Of a stretch of 18,905 nucleotides of DNA, positions 1 to 7,277 are shown one piece after another (the first letter of the stretch is position 1; every line of letters begins with the position of its first letter). A program made the position numbers and the translations under genes. The stretch is from JBFMAP01 sp964632135 (GTDB lineage: Archaea > Micrarchaeota > Micrarchaeia > Burarchaeales > JBFMAP01). Below the pieces are notes generated by a model. The model had not been told where the DNA came from, made no database searches, and was given only the letters and a program-made list of their open reading frames with translations. The DNA lies in NCBI GenBank assembly GCA_964632135.1, contig CAZWEI010000022.1, positions 1-18,905 on the forward strand. Reading direction: 5' to 3'.

Positions 1-92
1 ATTATGTCCATGCGCTGCGGCCAGTACACCATGTTCTTTCGCACTTCGTCACTCCATCCTCCTCCGGTAATGACAAAAAATATTCTTTTCAA
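1..92 (-). CDS. Partial unrecognised protein, N-terminal 30 residues only
   Basis: An open frame enters from the end of the upstream radical SAM gene and leaves the window at base 1 without a stop. The visible N-terminus is MKRIFFVITGGGWSDEVRKN followed by MVYWPQRMDI. I place the start at a TTG (90-92) because a GGAG (100-103) lies seven nt upstream, overlapping the end of the preceding gene. The gap to that gene's TGA is only four nt, so translational coupling is likely. The opening hydrophobic strand followed by a Gly-rich turn suits a Rossmann-like or GT-B-like N-terminus, but 30 residues are too few to assign a family. An in-frame ATG (residue 21) is a less likely start because it has no ribosome binding site and would lose the strand-turn. 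Its position at the tail of a glycan operon is the only functional hint. Confidence 0.6.
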   Translation of the reverse strand, partial: MKRIFFVITGGGWSDEVRKNMVYWPQRMDI

Positions 93-96
93 AAAA

Positions 97-1530
97 TCAC
101 TCCTTTCTCCTTAGCCCCAGGGACACGGTTAGTAAATCAAGGGATATTTTTATTATTTTCGAAGGCGGCAAGGTTCGCAGTATTTTTATGATCCTGTGCG
201 GCTTCATGTAGAATCGCATATAGGCGCGCGCCTGGAGCTTTCTGAGTTCGTCTATGGGAATTTCTTTTAATTCCAGCGGGCCGCCACGCTGCTTCGTGTA
301 CTCGCTCCAGTCGTGGCACAAGAGGTGATAGCCGCCGAGCCCCTGCTCTGCAAGCGCGCGCACTCCGGTGCCGGGATAGGGAATCATGATGCCTATGTTG
401 AAAAGGTCCGGGTCAAGCTCCTCCGCCAGTCGCATCGTCTTTTCGATGCTCCCGCGAGTCTCGTTTGGATGCCCGAAGATGAAATAGCACTCGACGGCGA
501 ACCCTATTTTTTTGGCGAGCCTGATCGTCCTCCTAACCATATCGAGCGTTATCCCCTTCCCGCTTCTCGCGAGTATCTCCGGGTCGCCGCTCTCCACGCC
601 GAAGCCGATGCTCTTGCATCCGGCCTCCTTCATTTTCCTGAGAAGCTCCTCTGTCGCATCCACGCGCGTCTCCGCAACCCAGCTTATTTTCTTGCTCAGC
701 CCGCGCGCGATGAGCTCGTCGCAAAGCTCGACGCCCCATTTTTTGTTTATCCCGAACGTGCCTTCCACGAAGAAGAAGTGGGTCGCCCCGTAATTCTTGA
801 TGTCGTACTCGATCTCGTCCACTACTTTTTTCGGGTTTCTCAGGCGCAGCGTGCTTCCGTATACCTTGAAGCAGAAATTGCACTTGAACGGACAGCCGCG
901 CGCAGAGAGAATCGGGAGCTCGAGCTCCCTGCTTTTCGTCTCCTCCCGCAGCTGCTCTGTGAGAATTCCCCTGTACCTGTCCAATGGGAACATATCCCAC
1001 GCCGGCATCGGCATTGAGTCTATGTTCGCTATCACGCCTCGCGGCTTCGTTGAGAATATCTTGCCGCCTTTTCTGAAGAATATTCCCTCCGCTTCCTTCA
1101 ACGGCTTCCCAGAGGCGAGCTCGAAAAGGGTTTGCTCGCCCTCGCCGCACACCGCGACGTCTATGCTGCCGAACTCCTCAAGGGTCCGCTTGGGTATGGC
1201 CGACGCGTGGGGACCCCCTATTACCGTGATGATGTTTTTGCTCACTTTTTTTGCCCGGCGGCAAACCTCTGCCGCGGATAAAATTTCCTCCGTAAAGCTG
1301 GTAACGCCGAGTATTCCCGGGGATGCGCGCCTTATTCTCTCCTCAACGCCGTCGTGGTTTATGCCCTCGGCCTTGCAGTCGAGCACGCTGACGCTCACAC
1401 CGTTTTTCCTGAGATAGCCGGCGAGATAGGCTATTCCTATCCTCGGCCATTTGGAGCCCGTCTGTTTTACGTCTTTTACTTCGGTCTCTGGCGGGACCAC
1501 GAGCAGAACGCTCCGCGTGTTAGACTTCAA
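97..1530 (-). CDS. B12-binding-domain radical SAM protein (copy 1)
   Basis: The predicted product has 477 residues. An N-terminal cobalamin-binding-like Rossmann domain (about residues 8-140) shows the IAYLAGYLRKNG and VIGGPHAS segments typical of B12-binding radical SAM proteins, but has no DxHxxG motif. The radical SAM core follows with a CxxxCxxC cluster motif, RGCPFKCNFC (Cys213, 217, 220), then EGTFG, FGVESG and PYPGTG. Such enzymes bind a 4Fe-4S cluster and often perform methylation or rearrangement at unactivated carbon; the substrate here is unknown, and an activated sugar or lipid carrier is an inference from context. I chose a TTG start (1528-1530) overlapping the TGA of the GT2 gene, because GGAG lies seven nt upstream. 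An upstream TTG at 1602 would give 501 residues but would run 76 bases into the GT2 gene without domain support. It resembles the radical SAM protein at 4722-6266. Confidence 0.88.
   Translation of the reverse strand: MKSNTRSVLLVVPPETEVKDVKQTGSKWPRIGIAYLAGYLRKNGVSVSVLDCKAEGINHDGVEERIRRASPGILGVTSFTEEILSAAEVCRRAKKVSKNIITVIGGPHASAIPKRTLEEFGSIDVAVCGEGEQTLFELASGKPLKEAEGIFFRKGGKIFSTKPRGVIANIDSMPMPAWDMFPLDRYRGILTEQLREETKSRELELPILSARGCPFKCNFCFKVYGSTLRLRNPKKVVDEIEYDIKNYGATHFFFVEGTFGINKKWGVELCDELIARGLSKKISWVAETRVDATEELLRKMKEAGCKSIGFGVESGDPEILARSGKGITLDMVRRTIRLAKKIGFAVECYFIFGHPNETRGSIEKTMRLAEELDPDLFNIGIMIPYPGTGVRALAEQGLGGYHLLCHDWSEYTKQRGGPLELKEIPIDELRKLQARAYMRFYMKPHRIIKILRTLPPSKIIKISLDLLTVSLGLRRKE
100..110 (-). 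promoter_or_regulatory. Ribosome binding site for the TTG-started partial gene
   Basis: On the minus strand GGAGAAAGGAG ends seven nt before TTG 92-90. The spacing is the same as at the previous gene's TTG start (1530). It lies within the 3' end of the radical SAM gene. Confidence 0.55.
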
Positions 1531-2246
1531 ATCCTCACTCCTGTCCTGAACGCTACTATCACAACAAAGAGGTCGACGAACATTTTTAAAACAGACTTCC
1601 AATTAACGCTTCCGCCACGCCTGTCCACGAACTTCCAGGGCATCTCCGCGATGCGGAACCCTGCCCTGTTCCCGTATATAGCGAGCTGCGTGTCGAAAAG
1701 GAAGCCGTCGTTGTCGCACTGCGGCAGTATTTTGTTCAGCGCGTCCGCGCGCACCACCTTAAGGCCCTGCGTGTCCCTGAAGCGCACGCCGCCGCATATC
1801 CTGACGATAGCGTTGAACGCGCGGCTGAGGAAATCCCTGAGCGGCGTCCTGCTTGCCGCGGACGAGCCTGGAAGATTTTTTGATAGGAAGACAATGTCGC
1901 TGGTCTTGAGCATTTCCGCGTATTTTTTCAGTTCGTTCCTGCTCATGGATAAATCCGCTGACGAGAAAACGAGAACGCCCCCATGCGCGCTTTTTATTCC
2001 GTTCCTGAGCGCGCTCCCTCTTCCCGCGTGCGGGGCCGTCACGGCGAAAACTTTTTTGTTTGTTTTCGAGAGTTTTTTCGCCACCTCGAACGTGCGGTCA
2101 AAGCTGCCGTCGTCGCTTATTATGATTTCGAGGTCCATGCCGTCGAACTCGTTTAGCAAACCTTTCACGGTATCGGGCAGTCGGTCCTCCTCGTTGTAAG
2201 CCGCGATGAGCCAGGAAATTTTCGCCATTAGGACACCACCAGACAT
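1527..2246 (-). CDS. GT2 glycosyltransferase, DPM1/ALG5-like
   Basis: The 239-residue product has a GT-A fold. An N-terminal AAYNEE (15-20) and the nucleotide-binding SDDGS (44-48) are followed by SSADLS (95-100) at the usual DxD position and by RDTQGLKVVRA, a signature of the polyprenyl-phosphate sugar transferases related to DPM1, ALG5 and GtrB. These enzymes move a hexose from a nucleotide sugar to a polyprenyl phosphate at the cytoplasmic membrane face. The first Asp of the usual DAD is Ser here, leaving D98. No long C-terminal membrane pair is present, so it is the short, peripheral type. The ATG at 2246 overlaps the TAA of asnB copy 1 by one base; a second ATG at 2228 with GGTG upstream is an equally credible start (233 residues). 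The stop overlaps the TTG start of the next gene. Confidence 0.88.
   Translation of the reverse strand: MSGGVLMAKISWLIAAYNEEDRLPDTVKGLLNEFDGMDLEIIISDDGSFDRTFEVAKKLSKTNKKVFAVTAPHAGRGSALRNGIKSAHGGVLVFSSADLSMSRNELKKYAEMLKTSDIVFLSKNLPGSSAASRTPLRDFLSRAFNAIVRICGGVRFRDTQGLKVVRADALNKILPQCDNDGFLFDTQLAIYGNRAGFRIAEMPWKFVDRRGGSVNWKSVLKMFVDLFVVIVAFRTGVRI
1533..1542 (-). promoter_or_regulatory. Ribosome binding site deciding a TTG start
   Basis: On the minus strand the bases AGGAGTGAGG lie just before TTG 1530-1528, with seven nt between GGAG and TTG. The site sits inside the last codons of the GT2 gene, so translation is probably coupled. It favours the TTG over the longer upstream open frame. Confidence 0.6.
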
Positions 2247-3988
2247 TAACTCTTAGGTGCGGTTATCTTTTCAGCGTCGATGAAAATGCGGTGCCACATC
2301 GCGAACACGAGCAGATGCCATAACCTCGCGTGATCTTTAGCGGTTCTGCTCTCCACGTACGAGTTCAGGGTGCGGGAGTCGAAATACTCGCCCATTGTTT
2401 TGTCGCGAAGTTTCTCGACAGCGAAGTCGAGCGCGCCGCTCGAGAACCATCTCGCGAGCGGGACGCTGAACCCGTGTTTCGCGCGCTCGAGCGTCTCGCG
2501 CGGCACGAGCCCGGATACTGCCTTGCGGAGTATGAGCTTGCCCACTCCGTTCTGGAACTTCATGCGCGGCGGAAGAGTCGCGGCGTATTCGACAAGTTCG
2601 TAGTCCAGGAACGGCGCGCGCGCCTCTATTGAATGCGCCATGCTCATCTTGTCCGCCTTCAGCAGAAGGTCGTCTGGCAGAAGTGTTTTCGTTTCGAACT
2701 CGAGCGCGCAGTCAAGCAGGCTCGCGCCACCCGAGAAATATTTTTTTGCGTATTCCCACGCAGGCGCGCCGGGCTTTTTCAGCAGCCTGTTTTTCGCGCC
2801 GTCCTTGAAAACCGTCACGTATCTCATGTAGCGCCACAGCCTGACGCCCCGGGGCGCATACCACCAGTCGGCGAGAGGGGAGTAGCGCGGATAGCCGCCG
2901 AAAATCTCGTCCCCGCCCTCGCCAACGAGCACGACCTTCACGTGCCTGCTCGCAAGCTCGGAAACGAGATAGGTGGGAAACATCGTAGAGTCCGAGAGCG
3001 GGTCGTCCATATGCCAAATTATTTTTGGAAGAAGCGAGGGAAGGCGCTCATATCCGACGTTAAGCTCGTGATGCTCTGTGCCAAATTCCTCGCTTATCCG
3101 CTTCGCATAGCCGAACTCGTCGTCCTCCTCGCCGAATCCCACTGTGAATGTTTTTACGGGTGCATCGCAAATCTCGCTCATAAGAGCAACTGTGCTCGCG
3201 GAGTCTATGCCCCCACTCAGGAACGCGCCCAGCGGCACGTCGCTCATGAGGCGCGAATTGACGGATGATTTAAGCAGCGCCCTGACGCGCTCAACCGCAG
3301 CCTCCTCGCTTGTCTCGCGCTGTGCGCGTGTCAGGCGCGCGTACTCCGTTGTTGTCTTTTTCCCGTTTTTATCGCATATCATCACGTGGGCAGGCTGAAG
3401 TTTGTGAATGCCGCTCAGCATGGTATCTTCTGGAGGAGTGCAGCCGAAAGAGAGATAATACGACAGCGAGTCTGGGTTCACTTTCCTTTTCACTGAGGGA
3501 TGCTGCAGGATTGATTTTATCTCAGAACCGAAAAGCAACGTTCCGCCAGCGTCTGCGAAATACAGGGGCTTCTCGCCAACCCAGTCCCGAGCGAGCAGCA
3601 GCCTTTTTCTATTCCCGTCCCAGAGCGCTAGCGCGAACATCCCCCGCAGCCTCCTCACGAACTCCTCGCCCCATTCCTCGTACGCGTGCACGAGCACCTC
3701 TGTGTCGCTCGCCGTGTAGAATTTGTGCTTTTTCTTTTCCAGTTCGCTCCTGAGATTTTTGTAGTTGTAAATCTCCCCGTTGTAGACGACCCAGACATCC
3801 CCCTCCTCGTTGTGGATTGGCTGCTTCCCGGTCTTCAAATCTATGATTGAGAGGCGGCGGTTGCCGAGCCCGACCCCTTTGTCCGTGTAAACGCCCCAGT
3901 CGTCCGGTCCCCTGTAGGAAATGACGTCGAGCATTTTCCTGAGAATGCGCTTGTCGCACTCGCCAATGTAACCCGCTATGCCGCACAT
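2246..3988 (-). CDS. asnB: Glutamine-hydrolysing asparagine synthase-like amidotransferase (copy 1)
   Basis: This 580-residue protein has the full class II amidotransferase layout. The N-terminal nucleophile Cys2 lies in MCGIAGY, with glutaminase pocket segments NRRLSIID (43-50), YNGEIYN (69-75) and SDTE (94-97). The C-terminal ATP-pyrophosphatase domain carries the PP-loop SGGIDS (258-263), GEGGDEIFGGY and KHGFSVPL. By family it transfers ammonia from glutamine to an acyl-adenylate. In a glycan cluster the acceptor may be a sugar carboxylate rather than aspartate, as proposed for WbpS-type proteins; that is inference. The ribosome binding site AGGAGG overlaps the stop of the methyltransferase upstream, 11 nt before the ATG. 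Codons 1-89 are almost identical at DNA level to copy 2 (7278-9032), while the rest is clearly diverged. Residues 134-139 read RDWVGE where copy 2 has RDELGV. Confidence 0.92.
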   Translation of the reverse strand: MCGIAGYIGECDKRILRKMLDVISYRGPDDWGVYTDKGVGLGNRRLSIIDLKTGKQPIHNEEGDVWVVYNGEIYNYKNLRSELEKKKHKFYTASDTEVLVHAYEEWGEEFVRRLRGMFALALWDGNRKRLLLARDWVGEKPLYFADAGGTLLFGSEIKSILQHPSVKRKVNPDSLSYYLSFGCTPPEDTMLSGIHKLQPAHVMICDKNGKKTTTEYARLTRAQRETSEEAAVERVRALLKSSVNSRLMSDVPLGAFLSGGIDSASTVALMSEICDAPVKTFTVGFGEEDDEFGYAKRISEEFGTEHHELNVGYERLPSLLPKIIWHMDDPLSDSTMFPTYLVSELASRHVKVVLVGEGGDEIFGGYPRYSPLADWWYAPRGVRLWRYMRYVTVFKDGAKNRLLKKPGAPAWEYAKKYFSGGASLLDCALEFETKTLLPDDLLLKADKMSMAHSIEARAPFLDYELVEYAATLPPRMKFQNGVGKLILRKAVSGLVPRETLERAKHGFSVPLARWFSSGALDFAVEKLRDKTMGEYFDSRTLNSYVESRTAKDHARLWHLLVFAMWHRIFIDAEKITAPKS

Positions 3989-3989
3989 G
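3723..3989 (-). repeat. Direct repeat copy A: 5' end of asnB copy 1
   Basis: These 267 bases match 8767-9033 with one mismatch (A at 3965 versus C at 9009, Ile8 versus Met8). Identity ends abruptly one base upstream of the ATG and at about codon 89. Beyond codon 89 synonymous differences appear at once, although the protein stays similar to about residue 107. Both copies have the same orientation and reading frame, offset by 5044 bp. Confidence 0.95.
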
Positions 3990-4003
3990 CGCTCATCTGC
4001 CTC

Positions 4004-4729
4004 CTAACTTTTTTCATAAAAAAACATCTGCTTAACGCCGAATCTGTTTCCTGACAAGAGTTTCAGCAGCCGCGCGATTCGCTGTTCCCTCACGTTCGGT
4101 TCTATTAGCGGGTAGGTCTCGCAACGCAGAACGCGCAGGCCTGCGGATTCCATTTTTCTGCGTATGCCCGAGCCCGACTCCCAGCGCGACCATTCGCTCT
4201 CAGAGCCGTGCTCGTCGAAAAAAACTTTCAGGAATGTCCGCGGGTGGAGGAAAACGTTCCAGGAGAGTTTGTTCGGAGTAGTGAGCGCGCCAAGCCCGCG
4301 GAGTTTTAGCACGCGGCGGATTTCAGCGAAGAAGTCCGGCCTTTTGTTGAGCGGCAGGTGCTCGTACACATCAAACGACACGACAAAATCAACACTGCCT
4401 GTTTTTATCGGCATCCGCGTCACGTCGGCATTAAGTATCCGCACGTTCGGCAGGTTCGCGGTGTTCTCCCTTGCGCGGCCGCACATCCCCTTGGAGAAAT
4501 CCACGCCCATGAATTTCGCGCTGGGAAGTTTTTTCGCAGCCCATCTTATGAAGTGCCCCTCCCCGCAGCCCGCGTCGAGCACCACCCGCGGATTCGCCGC
4601 TGCCAGGGATGAGAATATCTTCTGCTCTATCTCGAGCGTCGGCGCGTACTTCGCGCGCAGTTTCTCGTAGTACTTTTCCTTCGCGTGAAGGTCGAATTCG
4701 CGGGCGCGAAGGGCGTTGTTGTCACGCAT
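4004..4729 (-). CDS. Class I SAM-dependent methyltransferase
   Basis: The 241-residue product has a Methyltransf_11/UbiE-like Rossmann fold. Motif I is LDAGCGEGHF (51-60), the acidic SAM-ribose residue is D77 in GVDFS, motif II is NADVTRMP, and FDVYEHL precedes a helix ending in RRVLKLRG. It should transfer a methyl group from SAM to a small acceptor; O- or N-methylation of a glycan sugar is inferred from the neighbours. The ATG overlaps the stop of the upstream radical SAM gene by eight bases and is preceded by GGAGG, so the two are probably coupled. About 15 nt separate it from asnB copy 1. The acceptor-specifying C-terminal part (about 150-241) has no motif I recognise. Confidence 0.88.
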   Translation of the reverse strand: MRDNNALRAREFDLHAKEKYYEKLRAKYAPTLEIEQKIFSSLAAANPRVVLDAGCGEGHFIRWAAKKLPSAKFMGVDFSKGMCGRARENTANLPNVRILNADVTRMPIKTGSVDFVVSFDVYEHLPLNKRPDFFAEIRRVLKLRGLGALTTPNKLSWNVFLHPRTFLKVFFDEHGSESEWSRWESGSGIRRKMESAGLRVLRCETYPLIEPNVREQRIARLLKLLSGNRFGVKQMFFYEKS

Positions 4730-6266
4730 CAGAACCCTCCTTCACCCACCTGTATTTTTCGCTCATCGCCTGCTGCGAGACCTGCTTGTGCCGAATCGCG
4801 CGCATACGCTTTTGGTAATCGCCGATGTATCTCGCGATTTGATATGCACGCCAGTCGCTGTGCATTAGGTGACGGAGCAGCGCGTAAACCCCCTCGTAGA
4901 GGCTGCCAGTAACTCTGAACACGCTCCACGCGTGTTTTACTCCAATCCACTTCATTTTCCATATCCGCTTTCTCCTGTGCCACGCCCTGTCGAGTTCGTT
5001 CCTCAGTTGAATCAGTTCGTCTTTGGTGAGATATTTGAGTTTCACGAGCCCGGGCGTATATCTATCTGGGTCGTCCGTTGATTTATACTCGAGATAACCT
5101 TTTTCGCTGTATATTTCAAAAAGCCGCGAGCCGGGGGTTGGCGTGAGGTAATGAATGTCCGCGATATCGGGATTTACGTCCTCCACGAGTTTGATGGTGT
5201 CCATCACGCTCTCGCGCGTCTCGTCGTGGCATCCAACTATGAGCGCGGTTTCCGTGAGTATCCCGACCTCGTCGCATATCTTGAACGCCTTGCGCGTCTG
5301 GTCGGGGGTTATGCCTTTTGTATAAACTTCGTCCAGCACGCGTTGGTTCCCGCTCTCCACGCCGAACGCGAGGAATATGCACCCGCTCCGTTTCAGCAAC
5401 TGCGCGAGCTCCTTCGTCAAAACGTTCACCCTGGTCTGCCCGAGCCAGACCATCCTCTTTTGCAGGCCGCGCCTGATGAGCTCCTCGCAGAATTCGGTCA
5501 CCCATTGCTTGTTCGCAGTAAAAGTATCGTCGGCGAAATATATGCTCTTTGCATTGTATTTGTTCACGAGATGCTCCATCTCATCAACAATCATCTTCGG
5601 GCTCCTGTACCGCACGCGCGGGCCGAATATCTTCCTCAGCATTGGCTGGCAGAATGAGCAGTTCCCGAAGCAGCCCCTGCTTCCTATGATGTACGTGTGG
5701 GGCATTACGTACGGGAACGGAGTCGGGAATTTCAGGTATTTTGGATATGTGGGAAGAAGGTCCCTGTCCGGTATCCCCAATTCGTCCAAATCCTCGATGT
5801 AGGGCCGCGGCGCGGTGTGTTTTATCTTCCCTTTCTCGCGGTAGATGATTCCCTTCACAGCCGCAAGGTCCTTTCCTGTCTCAAGCGCGCGCACGAGTTC
5901 GAGCATCGTCTTCTCGCCCTCGCCCACGACCACGATGTCCACGTTTTTGCTTTTCAGCATGTCCTCTGGCATCGCGCACGCGTGCGGGCCTCCTATCACT
6001 ACTTTTATGTCTGGGTTGAACTCCTTTGCCATCTGCGCTGCCTTGTACGCGAAGTTCGCTATGAGCGTTAGCACTGAGATGCCCACTATGTCCGGCTTGT
6101 ACTCCTCGAGATGGCCCTTCCAGTCCTCGAACGATTTCGAGAATTGGAGGTCCATGAGCCTGACGTCGACCCCGTTTTTCTTCAGGTACGTGCCGATGAA
6201 AACGATGCCCAGCGGGTTCGTTAGCGACGGCGAGTCAAGAGCCGGGAAGAGAAGGGAAACTCTCAT
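4722..6266 (-). CDS. B12-binding-domain radical SAM protein (copy 2)
   Basis: The product has 514 residues from ATG 6266. It opens with a B12-binding-like Rossmann domain (MRVSLLFPALD, GIVFIGTYLKKNG, VIGGPHACAMP, VVGEGEKTM), again without a DxHxxG motif. The radical SAM core has RGCFGNCSFC (Cys199, 203, 206), then ADDTFTANKQW, FGVESGN and TPTPGSRLF. About 100 C-terminal residues rich in Arg, Lys and Trp follow. It is similar in domain order and local motifs to the radical SAM protein at 97-1530, so the two are paralogues that may act on related substrates. Likely chemistry is SAM-radical methylation or rearrangement; the substrate is not visible. ATG 6266 is preferred over a TTG 45 nt upstream, because a TATA box at 6311-6320 puts the transcript start near 6288 and the protein fold begins at this Met. 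Confidence 0.9.
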   Translation of the reverse strand: MRVSLLFPALDSPSLTNPLGIVFIGTYLKKNGVDVRLMDLQFSKSFEDWKGHLEEYKPDIVGISVLTLIANFAYKAAQMAKEFNPDIKVVIGGPHACAMPEDMLKSKNVDIVVVGEGEKTMLELVRALETGKDLAAVKGIIYREKGKIKHTAPRPYIEDLDELGIPDRDLLPTYPKYLKFPTPFPYVMPHTYIIGSRGCFGNCSFCQPMLRKIFGPRVRYRSPKMIVDEMEHLVNKYNAKSIYFADDTFTANKQWVTEFCEELIRRGLQKRMVWLGQTRVNVLTKELAQLLKRSGCIFLAFGVESGNQRVLDEVYTKGITPDQTRKAFKICDEVGILTETALIVGCHDETRESVMDTIKLVEDVNPDIADIHYLTPTPGSRLFEIYSEKGYLEYKSTDDPDRYTPGLVKLKYLTKDELIQLRNELDRAWHRRKRIWKMKWIGVKHAWSVFRVTGSLYEGVYALLRHLMHSDWRAYQIARYIGDYQKRMRAIRHKQVSQQAMSEKYRWVKEGSDA

Positions 6267-6310
6267 TTTCTTTTTCGTTTTATCACCTGCAAACGCATGA
6301 GTTCGAAACA

Positions 6311-6320
6311 ATATAAATTT
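6311..6320 (-). promoter_or_regulatory. Archaeal TATA box for the radical SAM/methyltransferase/asnB sub-operon
   Basis: On the minus strand AAATTTATAT, preceded by the purine-rich CGAA, matches an archaeal BRE/TATA arrangement. A start of transcription about 25 nt downstream would lie near 6288, leaving roughly 22 nt of leader with GGTGAT (6282-6287) before ATG 6266. It sits in the only gap over 60 nt within the minus-strand locus, so the distal genes may be transcribed independently of the flippase promoter. Confidence 0.55.
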
Positions 6321-6328
6321 TTCGTGCG

Positions 6329-7267
6329 CTACCCGCGCCTGAAGCCTGCCCTACGCAGCAGAAACGCCGGAGAGAGGACGTGCGAGAGCACGCGCGCATC
6401 AACTCGCTTTATGTACGGTAACAGTCTCGGCGAGCCCTGGCGCGCGCCAGTGTCTCTGATTTTTGTTGGTTGGACAAAGCGAGCGCCCTTGCTGTGACTT
6501 ATGAACTCCAGCAATTTAGCCATAATACCGCGCATGTTTTTATCGGTCATGCTCGCAGAGTGGAGCGGGATGTGGAACACCGGCATCCCCTGCGAAAGAT
6601 AGTCCTCGAACGCGGCCATCAGGACTGACGCACCGAAATCGCGCGTGGATTCAGGGCTTGCGGTCGAGCCGGTTATGAGCTCTGAAACTGGAACGTACAG
6701 CAGTTTGCATCTCCCGCGCACCTGATAATCCGCGCTTGCTGGGCGGTAGGGCGCGCACATTTTCGGTAATTTGCCCCAGTCGCACGTGTTCGAGTGCTGA
6801 CCTGGGAACGGGGAGCAGTCGTGCGTGAAGCCGAGCGCTTCGAGCGCCACGCGGGTGTGGTTGTTCTCGCTCCATTTGCCGGCAACGAATGCGCGCGGTG
6901 TTATCCCGAACTTCTTCTTCATCATATCTTTTCCGAAGCGCATCATCCTCTGCTGCTCCTCTTTTTTATAATGCATAAGCGCTGCGGACCTGCCGTCCGA
7001 AAGTTTGTTCCTCAGCAGAAGTTTGTCCTCTGGATGAATATGCAGGCCGATTTCGTGCCCGCGTTTGAGCGCGCGCGTTATTTCCTTTTCCGAAGCATCA
7101 AGCACCTCCGGCTTCGGGAAAAAACATATCCTCGCGCCGCGCTCGTCCGCGATGGAGAGCAGATTGCGGATTCCGTCTCTCGCGCCCCCCTCTGTCTCGC
7201 GGTCGAACACGACCCTTCCATTTTCTACGAAGCCGAACTCAGTGTGCACTGCGATTATGACATCCAT
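6329..7267 (-). CDS. Polysaccharide-deacetylase-like (NodB-fold) protein
   Basis: The 312-residue product resembles WalW/NodB-fold carbohydrate esterase proteins. VHTEFGF (7-13) occupies the place of the usual Asp-bearing motif 1, and GHEIGLHIHPED (70-81) matches the family's metal-binding His motif, with H76 and H78. KWSENNHTRVALEALGF and SPFP follow, and PVFHIPLHSAS near the C-terminus may carry another active-site His. CE4 enzymes remove N-acetyl groups from sugars using a metal ion; here the motif 1 Asp is His8, so activity or metal choice may differ. There is no signal peptide, so it would act in the cytoplasm on a precursor. ATG 7267 is chosen because GGTG lies six nt upstream, and a longer open frame from 7405 would overlap asnB copy 2 by more than 100 bases. 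The gap to asnB copy 2 is 10 nt. Confidence 0.75.
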   Translation of the reverse strand: MDVIIAVHTEFGFVENGRVVFDRETEGGARDGIRNLLSIADERGARICFFPKPEVLDASEKEITRALKRGHEIGLHIHPEDKLLLRNKLSDGRSAALMHYKKEEQQRMMRFGKDMMKKKFGITPRAFVAGKWSENNHTRVALEALGFTHDCSPFPGQHSNTCDWGKLPKMCAPYRPASADYQVRGRCKLLYVPVSELITGSTASPESTRDFGASVLMAAFEDYLSQGMPVFHIPLHSASMTDKNMRGIMAKLLEFISHSKGARFVQPTKIRDTGARQGSPRLLPYIKRVDARVLSHVLSPAFLLRRAGFRRG

Positions 7268-7277
7268 TCTTACACCG

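Noticed and set aside
313..1017. Long antisense open frames on the plus strand opposite the radical SAM and asnB genes (for example 313-1017 and 2633-3268)
   Set aside because: They lie fully opposite well-supported enzymes, have Arg/Ala/His-rich composition typical of reverse translation of G+C-rich genes, and show no domain motif or ribosome binding site.
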